Source: Gigaspora margarita (Eukaryota > Glomeromycota > Glomeromycetes > Diversisporales > Gigasporaceae). Taken from it: a stretch of 64,000 bases of DNA. Below the pieces are notes generated by a model. It did not search any database. It was not told where the DNA came from and saw only the letters and a list, made by a program, of their open reading frames with translations. The position numbers and the translations under genes are program-made. The stretch is taken from NCBI GenBank assembly GCA_009809945.1, contig WTPW01000319.1, positions 192,239 to 256,238 on the forward strand, read 5' to 3'. This document shows, one piece after another, positions 11,355-22,714 of this stretch (position 1 is its first letter; each line of letters starts with the position of its first letter).

Positions 11355-12205
11355 TACTGTATGTTCCAAAATAAGCTACCAATTTTAGATGATTTTGAAT
11401 ACAAAAAAATCTGTAGTGTTATTTTTAGATTTAATCAATTTTTGGTCAATTGCAACCAGTTATTATATAGTAAAGTCTAAATTCTACTATGTAAATCAAT
11501 TATTGGCACTTAAATAAACTTGTTTAAGGACTAATATATATATATACTACAAGATTTATTCAAATAAAAGTACTTTTTATTATTTGACTTTAATTTTAAT
11601 TTTAACAAATATATTTGGCTAATAGAATTTTAATTTTTTTATTGAATATAAAAATTAAAAACCAATTAATAAAAAGTTTTCTGATTTTGTTAAAAATTTT
11701 AAAGCATATATATTAGGATCCCAGACATATAGTACAGAGTTATACTTATTTTTTTAGCAAAAACTCCTAAAATTTGAAAAGTAAAAAAAAACTTTTTGGC
11801 AATTATCTTGGCATCTAGTAGTCCAATTTGAATAAACTTTTTTTAAAAATGAAGCCCTTAGTGAGGTGCATCTAACAAAAAAAGTTTATTCAATTCTGAT
11901 TACTGATTAAGTGTTATTTAACAAAATGTAGTTTTGTTATTTTTAGCAAATTTGGTCAAAATTGGCCAAAATCCAGTTATGACTTATATGAGAGATGTCC
12001 AGGGTTCTTATATATTTTGAGCTTCTAAATAAGTTTACTTAAACAACTATAATCAATTGTATAATAAATTTTGAACTTTACTATGTAGCAACTATCATTA
12101 ATTGTAGTATAGCTTATTTTTAAATCAAAGATATTTTTAAGTTTTTTGACCAAAAGAGAGAGTAGTTTATATTTAGAGGTAGCTTATTTTTAGCAATATA
12201 CAGTA
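11355..12205. mobile_element. 'AATAAGCTAC' family MITE, copy 2, with a nested insertion
   Basis: The ends are TACTGTATGTTCC followed by aaaataagctacc, and ggtagcttatttttag followed by caatatacagta. A second element (11714-12010) lies within it, beginning ggatcccagacat and ending gatgtccagggttc; those are imperfect inverted copies of each other. Because the inner unit also occurs alone at 8399-8690 it is an independent family. Confidence 0.65.
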
Positions 12206-12439
12206 AGTATATAAATATAAATATAATATAAATAAAATATAAATATAAATATAACTATTTAAAAAAATATAACAATTTAGAAAAGTTGTTAAGTTGTTAT
12301 CTTTCAAGTAGCAGGTTTAGAATTCAAATTCTACTAGCAATATTTTAAAAAAATTAGATTTATATTTAATAACTGCTTTTTATTGATCAGTTGGGTACAT
12401 TAGCAAATTTATATATATGAAATCTTCAAAAATCTTGTG

Positions 12440-12625
12440 CACTACAAAATAAGTGAAATATACAATATTTCAAAATATTTAAATTTTCAAAATATATTGA
12501 AAACAGTTTCAAAATAATTCTAAAGTAATTTTAAAATATTTCAAAAGTGATTTTAAAATATTTTAGATCTAATATTTTTGAAATATTTCAAAATTTTTCA
12601 AAAATTTTAGAACTGAGAAACCAAG
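12440..12625. repeat. Degenerate 'tttcaaaatat' repeat
   Basis: About 180 bp built from variants of tttcaaaatatttt with short spacers. A similar composition (attgcaaaatattgc) recurs at 15080-15300. No coding or terminal structure was found. Confidence 0.6.
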
Positions 12626-12662
12626 CTGGATCAGAAGATTTTAATCTGGATTATATCAAAAG

Positions 12663-13188
12663 AGGACCCCGAACAATATATATAAAGGTTACATTAGCTT
12701 TAATATAAACTTTTTAAAAATTTTATCTACTTTTTATTAGAGCTAATTAACCATATTTTATATATAAGCTTTAATATTTAATAAATTTTAACCAATTGTC
12801 AAATATAACAATTTTTTTAAAAAAAGTACTTATTTAAAAAGTTTTTTAAAATTTTTTTTTTTAAAAAAAATACTTTTTTCAAAAAATTTTTCAAAAAAAA
12901 TACTTTTTTAAAAGTTTTTTTTTAAAAAATACTATTTTAAAAATTTTTTCATTTCATTTTTTTTTTTTTTTTTTTTTTTTTTTATTTGGTTATCCAAGTT
13001 TTAAATGTAATCTATTTTAAATTTATTAATTTTATCCACTTTTAATAATATAATATTAAAAGCTTTTATCCACTTTTAAATGTAACCTTTTGACCAATAT
13101 CCACTTTTCAAATATAATATCTTTGTAAAAAAGTAACCTTTTTAGCCAAAATTTCAATGTAACCTTTATATATATTGTTCAGGGTCCT
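12663..13188. mobile_element. Mutator-like MITE with 33-bp inverted repeats
   Basis: The left end AGGACCCCGAACAATATATA and the right end TATATATTGTTCAGGGTCCT are inverted for about 33 bp with one mismatch, continuing into aaggttacatt. The direct repeat atcaaaag (9 bp if the preceding t is counted) flanks it at 12655-12662 and 13189-13196. Long terminal repeats with an 8-9 bp duplication are typical of MULE-type elements. The interior holds A/T homopolymer runs, including poly(T) at about 12958-12983. A decayed relative is at 16326-16700. Confidence 0.85.
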
Positions 13189-13429
13189 ATCAAAAGCATA
13201 TTGGACTAATATTTTCAAAATATTTTGATAATTTTATATTATATAATTATAAGATCAGATTAGATTTTTGTTTATTATTTTTTTTAATAAAATCTTTGTT
13301 TATAGTCAGATCTTGTATTCAGTTTTATATTGTTATTTTTTTATTTTTATTTTGTTTTTTTTTGGTTTTACTTTATTTTTTTTTGGTTTTAGTTGTTTTT
13401 TTAATTTTTTTTATTTTATTTCTGTTTTA

Positions 13430-14290
13430 CAATAACACCAATTCTAATTTCTCTGGTACTTTGTAAAAAAATTAACAACTTTTTAGTACTTTGCACAAGC
13501 TAATTTAGCTTTCTGACACTTTGCAAGAACATACAACTGATTTCTCTAAGCAATTTCTAAATTTTTAAGAACATTTTTTTAAAGAAATAAAGATTTAATT
13601 TATTTTTTTGTTAAATATTTTTTGTTTTTTTTTGTTTTTGTTTTTTTGTTTTTTTTTTATTTTTTTATTAATTTATTTTATTCTGGCACTTTGCAAGAAC
13701 ATAACTCTTACTTCTTTAGCACTTTGCAAGAAAACTAATCCAGGCTTTTCAATATTTTGCAAGCATACCCAGACTTATCTAGCACTTTGCAAAACAAACT
13801 TTTACTTTAGAGAAATAAAAATTTGTGAGTTTATTTATTTTTTATTTAATTTGCTTATATTTTTTTTTTTTGATTATTTTCTTTTATTTATTTAATTTTT
13901 ATTTTATTTATTTATTTTGGCACTTTGCAAAAATCTTGATTTTGACAATTTCTAAATTTGCAAAAAGCAAACTCTTACTTCAAAGAAGTAGAAATTTGGG
14001 GCTTGTTTATTTTTTTATTTAATTTGCTTATATTTTTGTTTTTTGTTTATTTTTTTTTACTTATTTTTTTAATTTTTATTTTATTTTATTTATTTCGGCA
14101 CTTTGTGAAAAAAACAATTCAACTTTTCTAACACTTTATAAGAACACCAACTTTAACTTCTTTGGCAATCAGACTTTTCTAGTACTTTACAAAAATACTA
14201 GCTCTAAATTCTTCAGTACTTTGCAAAAACACAACAAATTTTTCTGCCAATTTGCAAGAACACTAACCAATTCTTATTTCTGAGAAATGA
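13430..14290. repeat. Irregular tandem array of 'cactttgcaagaac'
   Basis: At least twelve versions of cactttgcaagaac recur at about 35-bp spacing, separated by tctctgg-like words and by longer T-rich blocks. One block (agaaataaaaatttg, then tttatttaatttgcttatat) is itself present twice, at about 13808 and 13987. The motif is the same as in the array at 3305. Open frames at 13608-13895 and 13825-14022 are poly-Phe artefacts of T runs. Confidence 0.75.
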
Positions 14291-14423
14291 AAATTTGAAT
14301 AGTTTTTTTTTCTATTTGTTTTTTCTTTTAATAAATAGTAATGAAAATAGTACTATAAAAAATCTAATAATTAAAATATAATTTAATAAATAGATTAAAA
14401 ATATGTATTTAATTTAATTTATG

Positions 14424-14920
14424 ATCTGTCTAAGAACCAGTAAAAAAATATAGTAAACAGTGGAGATTTGTTTACTTAGTAATTTTTGTCTTTTTTTGAA
14501 ATTTGAAGTTTTCCAAAGAACAAACTAATTTTCTACTAAGTAATATTTTTTTGTATTAAGTAAAAGTTGTAGAGATAAAAATTCTTGTTATAATAGCAAT
14601 TAAATTATTAAAATCAGCCTAGTGGATCACAAAATATGAGTATTTTTGTTTTTGTGATTATATGTTTACTTTTTTTGTTTATACTATATAGTTGCAAAAA
14701 CAAAAATATTTATATCTTGTAATCCACTAGGCTGATTTTAATAATTTAACTACTATTATGACCAGAATTTTTCAATACAACTTTTACTTAATGCAAAAGA
14801 AATAATTACTTAGTAAAAAATCAGGTTGTTTTTTGAAAACTTTAAATTCCAAAAAAGGCAAAAAACAATAGTAAATTTCCACAATTTACTATATTATTTT
14901 ACTGGCTTTTTTAGGTAGAT
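14424..14920. mobile_element. 500-bp foldback palindrome
   Basis: The left arm (atctgtctaagaaccagtaa) and right arm (ttactggc, ttttttaggtagat) are inverted copies for about 240 bp to a centre near 14672. Near the centre the arms read ttaaaatcagcctagtggat and its complement. The element at 59749-60718 contains almost the same motif in the same position of its arms, so the two are related foldback elements. Confidence 0.8.
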
Positions 14921-15477
14921 TATAAATAAATATATAATTTATATATAATTATAATAATAAATAAAAATAAAATTTTAAAATTGTGAAATTTTGCAAAATT
15001 ATATAAAAATTTGTAAAACTTTCAAATAATTGCAAAAAATATATTTATATAAATATGTATATTATTTATTTATTTTTTAAAAAAATTGCAAAAAATTGCA
15101 ACAGATTGCAAAATATTGCAAAATATTATAAAATATTTTAAAATATTGTGAAATATTGTGAATATTGCAAAAATATTATTTCCTGTGATACTTGGAAAAG
15201 ATAATTAGATAGTGATTTGTATTTTTTTATTTGGCCTATTTCACAATATTTCGCAATATATTTTAAATATTTTGAAATTAATTTCGAAATATTTCAAAAG
15301 AAGTTTGTTTGAAATCTAATGTGTTAATTGCAATTTTTTAAAAGATTTTGGTACAAAATTTTTTTAAAAAATTTTATTATTTTTTTTGCTAATATATAAT
15401 ACTTGTAGCCTTGGTTTTACTATTTCAAATAGGAGCTTTCAGATATAGCTGTATAATATTATATAGACAAATTTAAA

Positions 15478-16260
15478 AACTAAAGAATTAAAAACCATTT
15501 AGCAAGTTCTAAATAAGAAGATAGCAAGGATCTTTAATAGTATTACTAAAACTAGAATATTAAAAACTAGAGGCAAAAAATTAGATAATAAGACTTTTAG
15601 AGAGTTGGAGTTTACCAATTTGGCTATTGAAATTATATTGAAAAAACCTATATTATATAAGTAAATATCAAAAAAAAAACTATACCATATATGTCTAAAA
15701 AAAGCTACTATCTAAAATAAGCTACCCTTCTGATTTTTTTCAAAAATCTTAAAAATCTGTTAGTAGTTGCTATATGTAAAAACCAAATTTTACTAAGTAA
15801 ATTTCAAAAGTACTATTAAACAAACTTGTTCAGAAATCAAATATATTTATAATAAAAATTTTGTAGTATTGGGTCAACTTTTTATTAGTACATTTTTAAT
15901 TTTTAAAAAAATCAAAAATCTGTAAATAAACTATTTTATAATTTTTTATATAATTTTTTGTCCAAAAAAAGTAGCTTATTTTTGAACACATATGGTAATA
16001 GCATCTAATACTAGAAAATTGACCTATTTAGACTAGCTTGTTTAGAAGTTTAGAATTTATTGGTAAAGAACTTGTAGAATGGTATTACTAGAATTGAAGC
16101 AAATCTTACAAGAGCAAAAGTAAACAATAGTAGCAGTTCAAAAGTATTTCTAACTATAAGTATTGGTTAACACTATAGTACAAGTTACAAAAATTAGATA
16201 ATTACCTAGTAGAACAAGTACTACTCTACCAAGTTTTTTATTAAAAATAAGCTAGATTTT
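15478..16260 (+). pseudogene. Possible decayed reading frame split by a MITE
   Basis: Reading the plus strand from about 15482, some 60 codons run on with a single stop and a mixed residue composition (for example RIFNSITKTRILKTR and FRELEFTNLAIEIILKK). The frame ends where the MITE at 15683-15997 begins. Beyond it, another coding-like stretch (KYWLTL, then YKLQKLDNYLVEQV) reads through several TAG codons. The surrounding sequence is otherwise low-complexity A/T, which makes these stretches stand out. I do not recognise the protein, and the two parts may not belong together. Confidence 0.3.
15683..15997. mobile_element. 'AATAAGCTAC' family MITE, copy 3
   Basis: Ends TACCATATATGTCT (then aaaaaaagctact) and agtagcttatttttg (then aacacatatggta). 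TACC/GGTA termini also occur at 32664-33503, 34169-34329 and 48809-48920. It interrupts the possible decayed frame at 15478-16260. Confidence 0.7.
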
Positions 16261-16325
16261 ATTTTCAGATATGAGGAAAGAGTTCTAAGAATAGATTTGG
16301 AGATTGGAACTAACTATTAATATAC

Positions 16326-16700
16326 TAGAGCCTCGAACAATACATATAGAGATTATATTAAAATTTTGTCTAAAGGTTAAAAAAGTGACAAAAATTAAAT
16401 AATTTTTTAGAAGGTAAAAATAGTTGAAATTATATATAAAAAAACCTAACCAAATATATATTAAAAGAGAAGAGAAGAAAGTAGGTCTCTGATAAAAAAT
16501 AATCATCTGATTAATAATATATCTTTTACTTTTTTACAAAAATATTATATTTAAAAAGTGAATATTATTAAAAAAAGTTATATTTAAAAGTAGATAAAAG
16601 CTTTTAATATTATGTTATTAAAAGTAAATAAAATTATTAAGTTTTATAAAAATTATATTTAAAAAATAAAAAAAATTTTTTTTAAACAAAATTTTATATA
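16326..16700. mobile_element. Decayed copy of the Mutator-like MITE
   Basis: It opens with gcctcgaacaatacatatag, a mutated version of the 12663 terminus. At 16520-16645 it matches the reverse complement of about 13010-13140, with the shared word ataaaagcttttaatatta. The second terminus is not recognisable. Confidence 0.55.
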
Positions 16701-16796
16701 AAAAAAAATTTTTTAAAAAATTTTATATAAAAAAAAATATTATATTTATAATACCATGTTATATATAACACCTATAATGCAAACTAGACTATAATT

Positions 16797-16862
16797 ATAA
16801 TTAGAATTAAAATTAAAATTAAAATTAATTAAAATTAAAATTAAAATTAATTAAAATTAAAG
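16797..16862. repeat. (aattaa)n-type microsatellite
   Basis: Repeated attaaa and aattaa units over 65 bp. Nothing else is recognisable between 16700 and 16997. Confidence 0.8.
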
Positions 16863-17000
16863 TTTCTAGTAAAATTGTAAAAGGACCATTTTTTGTTAGT
16901 AACACAACAGAAGTTATTCTAATAAAATTTTGAAATATTTGAGAGTTTTGAAAAGTGGTTTAATATAAAGTATTATATAACATAGTATTATAAATATATA

Positions 17001-18345
17001 GGGAGAAAGGGGTATTCTAATGAAGAAGAGTATTGTGACGAATTGGGATATTGTGATTCTATGATTAGATCCGAATGAAATTTATACTATTTGATTCCCC
17101 TAAGTGAGAGAAATCGAATAGTATAAATTTTAGCTGGTTTTATCACATTGTTATTAAATACTGGGGAAAATATACCAATTCATTATAGCATAGCGGAGTT
17201 TGTTTTGATTGGTTGTCAAAACACCTCAGAAAAAATATTGATCGTACCTCAGATAAAGCATCAGCTATACCTGGACGAGAATTTATTGCTTTCAAAAAAT
17301 TAGTTAATACTTTCTGAAGACATGTATTATAGACTACAACACATTAATTTGCTTTATAATAGCTACTTTAATTCATTTTTTGCAATGTATATACTATTCT
17401 TTTCGTAATAAGTAAATTAATTTACAATAAACAATTAAGTTTCGTAATATATTATTAAACTAGATTCAAGATATGCGAACATTACTAACCACTACTACTA
17501 TAGACGTTGTACTGTATTTATAAGCTATACTTATAATCTAAATAAATATAACAAAAAAATTAAAGTACAGTTTAGAATGTAGTTCGAAATAGTATTTTTT
17601 ATTAGGCTAGCAAAACTAGTGAAAATAAAATTTTGCAACTTCACTCACCAATTGTTTAGGTCGCCAAACTACCTTCTGACCTTTTAAAATCTTTGCTTCT
17701 CATCTAGATTTTGAAACTTTTTATCCCACTGTATCCCACATTAAAAAACAGTAAAACCTAAGGTAAAATACTAACAACTTAAGTTGATTTCTATATTACG
17801 TATTACAAAAAAAATTCCTCATATAATATTACGATTTTTACTTATAAAAGTACTTTAAAAATTACAGTTGACTGTATAAAAAAAAAGATCGTTACCAATC
17901 ATATTTTGTTTAATTTTAGCCAATCAAAACGAACTTCTACTATGCTATTCATCACAATACCTCTTTTATATAGAACACTATAACTAAAGATATTATAATG
18001 AAACAGGAATCTCTAAATACCAATCAAAAGTAGATAAAATTTGTACCATTAGATTCCTCTTGTTGAAAGGAATTGAATGATATAAATTTTATCCAGTTCT
18101 GATTACAGGATCACAAGGTATTCCAATTCGTCACAATACCTCCAAGGCCAAAATTTCTTATTTTTTTAAAAAAATAATTAAATTAAGATAATTTGTAATC
18201 CATTGATCAGAATTAAACAATTTTAGTTTCGTTAGACTTAGCTTAATAAGATGAATCAGAAGATACTAAAATTGTTTAATTTGAATTAACATATCACAGA
18301 ATACGAATGAAATATTTTAACTTCGTCAGAATACCTCTTTCTCTC
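17001..18345. mobile_element. Composite inverted-repeat element with a nested element
   Basis: The outer ends gagaaaggggtattctaatg and cgtcagaatacctctttctc are inverted, and each arm contains tattgtgacgaattgg-like words. A second inverted pair (catagcggagtttg, tttgattgg versus ccaatcaaa, cttctactatg) delimits an inner unit at about 17184-17948. Both outer arms hold a palindrome of the form gattcctct/agaggaattgaa (17085-17130, 18035-18090), a weak version of the motif repeated at 61681-62705. Confidence 0.55.
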
Positions 18346-18451
18346 TTATACAAAATTTTTTATAAAAAAAAATTTTATAAAAAAAATTTTTTTGAAAAAA
18401 ATTTTATAAAAAAAGTTTTTTTTTTAAAAAATTTTTTTGAAATAAAAAATA

Positions 18452-19116
18452 GAGAATTTCTATTTATACATTAGTGTGTATATACAGGTATATATGATAA
18501 CTCAAAATTTTGCTTATGAAACTACTCTTTGAGTTCTAACAAAAAATATTTCTTAAACTATAAACCTTTTAATCCCAAAGTTAACCCTTACCCTACTCTC
18601 AAATTAGTTTTAATTTTTTGGTTATAATTATAGGTTACACAGATATTTATTGATACCTATGTGTATACACTAGTGTATAATAAGTTATTTTCAAAAAAAT
18701 AATAAATTTTTAAATAGAATTTTACTAACTATAACCAGCAGTGATCATCACTGGTGTGTAATTAGCCAATAAATTTTGCAGGATCAGGTGTAATGTGCAA
18801 ATCAGTTTGTGTAACAAAAATAAAGATTTTTTAAAAAATGCCAATATCTCAAGAATTCATCTATGAAACTACCTTCGATATTCTAGCAAAAAAAATTCCT
18901 TACTAAATTTTGCATATACCTAGCACCTTGCTAAAATCCTAGGCCTCGCCCTAACCCTAAAGTAAATGAAATGAAATTTTTTTTTGTTTTATTGTTATTG
19001 GCTATTTATATACCGGTGATGATCACTGCCGGTTATTTGTAGTTAAATTCTTTTAAATAGGTAAAATTAATTAAATATTAAAGCTTATGTACACACTAGT
19101 GTACAAATAGAAATTC
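18452..19116. mobile_element. MITE with 'acactagtgtgta' ends and a nested MITE
   Basis: The outer ends gaatttctatttatacatta and its inverted counterpart (gtgtacaaatagaaattc) run for about 30 bp. An inner element lies at about 18731-19035, with ends ataaccagcagtgatcatca and tgatgatcactgccggttat. Inner and outer parts both contain the core ctatgaaactac followed by ctaacaaaaaa-type sequence, so an element has apparently inserted into a relative. Confidence 0.7.
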
Positions 19117-19170
19117 TTTTTATTTAAAGTCTAAATATAGAAAATTTTGTGTAATATAGTAGAAATAGCT

Positions 19171-19562
19171 AGTAATTTAAGCTGGCTAATGCAGCTACAG
19201 CTAAGCTGGCTTAACCAGCTAAGCCAGCTGATGTAATGTGTAGGGTTGTTAATGGAGTACTCCAAACTATAATAAAACATATAAACCACTCCGGTTTGAA
19301 ACTGGAGTGGTTTATATATTTTATTATAGATTGGAGTACTCCATTAACAACCCTAGTAATGTGATTGGCTGTCTAATGCAGCTAACTATTATAAGAATCT
19401 GATAAATTCTAAAAAAAAAAATAAAATATACATAAAGTACAGGTCAAATATCCTGAAATATTCCAAAAGCAGGCCAATAGTTAGCCATTAGCCAGCCGCT
19501 TAGCCAATTATTTAGTCAGCTGGCTAAGCCAGCTGACTAAAACCATGTGGCTTAAATCACTA
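19171..19562. mobile_element. hAT-like MITE carrying a younger foldback insertion
   Basis: Ends TAGTAATTTAAGC and GCTTAAATCACTA, flanked by the 8-bp duplication gaaatagc (19163-19170 and 19563-19570). Its interior is built from ggctaa/ttagcc and agctggc words. The sequence outside it (tatagtagaaatagc, then aattccct) resembles the right end of the palindrome at 59749-60718, so it inserted into a copy of that family. Confidence 0.85.
19241..19355. mobile_element. 115-bp hAT-like foldback MITE
   Basis: Nearly the whole element is one hairpin: arms of about 56 bp starting TAGGGTTGTTAATGGAGTAC and ending with its complement, with only a few mismatches. The 8-bp duplication gtaatgtg lies at 19233-19240 and 19356-19363. 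It is nested in the element at 19171-19562. Confidence 0.92.
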
Positions 19563-19581
19563 GAAATAGCAATTCCCTATA

Positions 19582-19874
19582 CAGTATACCCTCTCAAATC
19601 AGATGTATCAGCTTTGAGAGGTTATCGGATTTAACATACTAATAGCCTAATTTGTCACATGATCCTAGCTAAATATAATTGGGCAGATTATATTTATACA
19701 TATGTATTCGGTTACATGAAGTCAGATTTGAGCCAATCAAATCGATTAATAATATTTGGTATCGGTTATCAGGTTATCGGATTTGAATTATGGAACCGAT
19801 ATGGTGGATCAACTTTTTATCAGTTATAGAAGGTTATCGGTTTTGACAGAGTCAGTTTTTGAGAGGGTATACTG
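19582..19874. mobile_element. TA-flanked MITE, ends CAGTATACCCTCTCAAA
   Basis: The 17-bp inverted ends CAGTATACCCTCTCAAA and TTTGAGAGGGTATACTG are perfect, and TA lies on both sides (19580-19581, 19875-19876). This is the usual form of a Tc1/mariner or pogo MITE. The interior repeats ggttatcgg. Confidence 0.88.
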
Positions 19875-19879
19875 TAATA

Positions 19880-20270
19880 TAATTATATAATAACATTGTT
19901 TATAAAATTAAATCTAACAAAAGTAAAATTAAGCTAATATATAAAAAAATATATAAAACTAAGCTTAAAACAAAGCCAAATAAAAAGATACTAAGAATTA
20001 TAGAAAATAATTTAATATAAATGTTTAAGTAGAAACGGAATTTAAGTGGATTCGGAATTTTTACATAAACAAGCATTTTGGGTTGATTTTATCTTATGTA
20101 CACCTAACTCTAATTTAGCTATGAATTCCTTATTACAGTGTTATGATACTTCGTTACATCAGGGGTTTCAAGTTAAGAAAAAAAATGACGCATTTGGAAA
20201 ATAAAAGGTGTTTAAAAAATCTTATTTGTGCTTAAAAATTTTGAATCAGAAAGTGAAATGAGAGTGTTTT
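19880..20270. other. Unassigned stretch
   Basis: AT-rich with no supported gene or repeat. Confidence 0.5.
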
Positions 20271-20277
20271 TAGTAGA

Positions 20278-20524
20278 GATGGGCAAAGTCAGTTACATAT
20301 TATTACTTAATACTGCTTAATATTACCTTACAATAGGTAATAATAAGTAATTTTACAATAATTTTATACTTAACAGCAATTTTTTGTTCAATCTCAATTT
20401 TGATCATTCGCCTCCGACTGTTATCATATATATACGTAAGTAATATAATTAACGTTAATATTATTTAATATTAAGTAAGGATAAGTCATAGGTCATTACT
20501 GCTTACAAAATTACTTTGCCCATC
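20278..20524. mobile_element. MITE with 'gatgggcaaagt' ends
   Basis: Ends gatgggcaaagt and actttgcccatc are inverted, and the interior repeats taataagtaatt / gcttaatatta words. No convincing target duplication was found. 20525-21000 holds nothing I can name. Confidence 0.6.
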
Positions 20525-21007
20525 CATAGTTTGAGGTGAAATCGGAAAAATTTTAAAATTAGTGTAGCCATTATTACGTTATCGTCATTACAAATATTAC
20601 GAAATATAATAATGATATCAATATTGTATATTAGTTAAAAAAGTAATATAAATAAAATAAATTAAAAATTCATTCAAATTTAAATTTGCTTATCATTATA
20701 ATTAAGCAAAAAAAAGTTTGGAAAAAATCATTAGATTTGATTGTTTTTTCACGTAATGTAACTTATCGATTCAACTTTGTTACTTGTACCAATTCAAAGA
20801 GTTCATCAATTTCTTTTTCAAGTTGATCGGTGGCGTTAGTTTTAAGTTATAATAATATTGTATTCATTTACAAGTAGTTCTAAATTTTATTAATTTGTTG
20901 GTTCGGGATGAAATTTTAAATAAAAATATTAAATAAGATCCAATTTGATCAGAATTTTATAAGTTGCAAAAAGACAAAATACGTTCAAAACCTACATATT
21001 TCTTATT

Positions 21008-21256
21008 TCAAAATAAAAATTCTTACACACTCGTGTATGAAACATGGCTATTAATTGGCCGATTTGCAAATCCGCAACCAAAAATTAACCCGATTTAAGG
21101 TTAGGGTAAGGGTTAGCTTCGGAATTGAAAGGGTTATAGTTTATGCTAAAATTTTACAATGAACATTTTTTGTTAGAACCAAGGAAGCTAATTTATAATC
21201 GGGATTTTGAGATATTACCATACCTGTGTTTCATTCATTTGTATACAAATAGAAGC
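21008..21256. mobile_element. MITE related to 18452-19116, opposite orientation
   Basis: The ends resemble the acacac-t-gtgta ends of 18452-19116. The interior carries, on the minus strand, the same core (ttgttagaac, caaaattttg-like and ccttaacc-like words). Confidence 0.5.
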
Positions 21257-21385
21257 TCTCTTTAAAATAAATACTTTACCAATGTCGATATAAAAAAAGG
21301 TCAACTTTATGAAATTTGTAAAACAGTTACTACATTGTGGCAAAAATTAGAACCATCATATAAAGGTTTATTAACGTCCATAATT

Positions 21386-21913
21386 AGGGAGGCATCGTTC
21401 TGGTCCGGTCCATCCCGGTCCTTAAGAGGACCGATTATAATAGTATTTACGGTCCCGGTACAGTCCGTCCTCGGTCCCAAAACGGTCCTTTGATATAAAG
21501 TAATGCATGAGATTTTATTGGTTGAAAATGACATGTATCGGTAATACAGCCAATCGGAGAGTGCAAATTTTGACTGTTCCGGATCAGCCCGACAAAGAAT
21601 CCGAACACGAGTAAAAGAAAATAAGCAAAAACTAATATTTAAATCGATCTTGGTGCACTTATTAAAAATGACGGAATGAAATTTTACATATACCGGTAAT
21701 AAGCATTAATCTAACACTATAGTCTCTAATGTTAAGGCTCTAACCCCAAATTTTTATCTCACGCACTTAGTTATTTACAAAATCAGATTTCCTTTTTTGG
21801 TTTGTATTACCCGCGCAGATAATTAAAATGGCGCGGATACCATGTATCGGTCCCACGGTCCTTAACGGTTCCGGTCCCAGACCAGTTCGGACTGGTCTTT
21901 TGTAGGACCGATG
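21386..21913. mobile_element. GC-richer MITE with 'ggtccggtcc' ends
   Basis: Ends built of ggcatcg and ggtcc words (ggcatcgttctggtccggtc on the left, gaccagttcggactggtc and aggaccgatgcc on the right). The flanking repeat ccataatt/ccataata matches at 7 of 8 positions. The open frame at 21307-21534 on the minus strand straddles the end and is not a gene. Confidence 0.6.
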
Positions 21914-21919
21914 CCATAA

Positions 21920-22400
21920 TACAAAAAAAAAAATTTTGTATCCAAATATTCAAATAAGAAAAAGAATCAACACTAAAATAGTGGTTAAGTATTGATGCTC
22001 AGAAAGATTTATTAGCTAAACTAACCATTGTTTTTTTCTACTATCTCAATCTATGTGAATGAAACTTTTTAACACAAATAAATATTTGATGACCAAAAAG
22101 AATAAGCCTTAATATTTTTCGCTTGGAAGCCATAGCAAAGATTTAGGTATTTTGCTATACCAATATTAAAAACGAACTGACTTCTTATAGTAAGGTCCTA
22201 TTGGAATGCAATTTAAGAAACAGTATAAATAGGTCAACTGTCAATGCCAGCAAAATAGAATTTATCAAACAATCAGAAAAATCTTCTGATTCAATTTGAA
22301 CCTATTTCTGGATATTGCAGCATACAATTGGATGAAGTAAACGAACCTATGGATTTAAAAGATCAATGATTTCATTGATCAGCAAATTGCCTTCGACCCC
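21920..22400. other. Unassigned stretch
   Basis: No gene or clear repeat. The composition is less extreme than at 4-17 kb. Confidence 0.5.
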
Positions 22401-22407
22401 CTTTTGT

Positions 22408-22714
22408 TGGGGAATGGCTAAAGACATGTACCCACGTGATTTTTTGAAATTTTAGTTAAAATTAGAGTTAGAGCCTGTTTAGCATTAGGGTCGGGTTAAG
22501 GCTAGGACAAACATATAGGTAAAATTGCCTTCCTGGCATTTTTTATTAATGGCCCAAGACAGGTTTGGACTGTCGTTTTTATGTTCTTGCATTTTTTTTT
22601 TTTTTTGTCTTCTTCGGGCTGATCCGTGTAAACAAAATTTCGCGACTCCAGTTGGTTGATTTACACATAATGTCACATGGGTACATGGCTTTAGACGATA
22701 GCACTCATACCCCT
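22408..22714. mobile_element. MITE with 'ggctaaagacatgtaccc' end
   Basis: The left end tggggaatggctaaagacat and right end (gtacatggctttagacgata, then catacccct) are inverted with a small insertion. The element at 3843-3981 has the same terminal motif. The minus-strand open frame at 22485-22676 lies inside and is not protein-like. Confidence 0.6.

Noticed and set aside
13608..14022. Two phenylalanine/leucine-rich open frames
   Set aside because: Low-complexity T runs between tandem repeat units; hydrophobicity is a composition effect.
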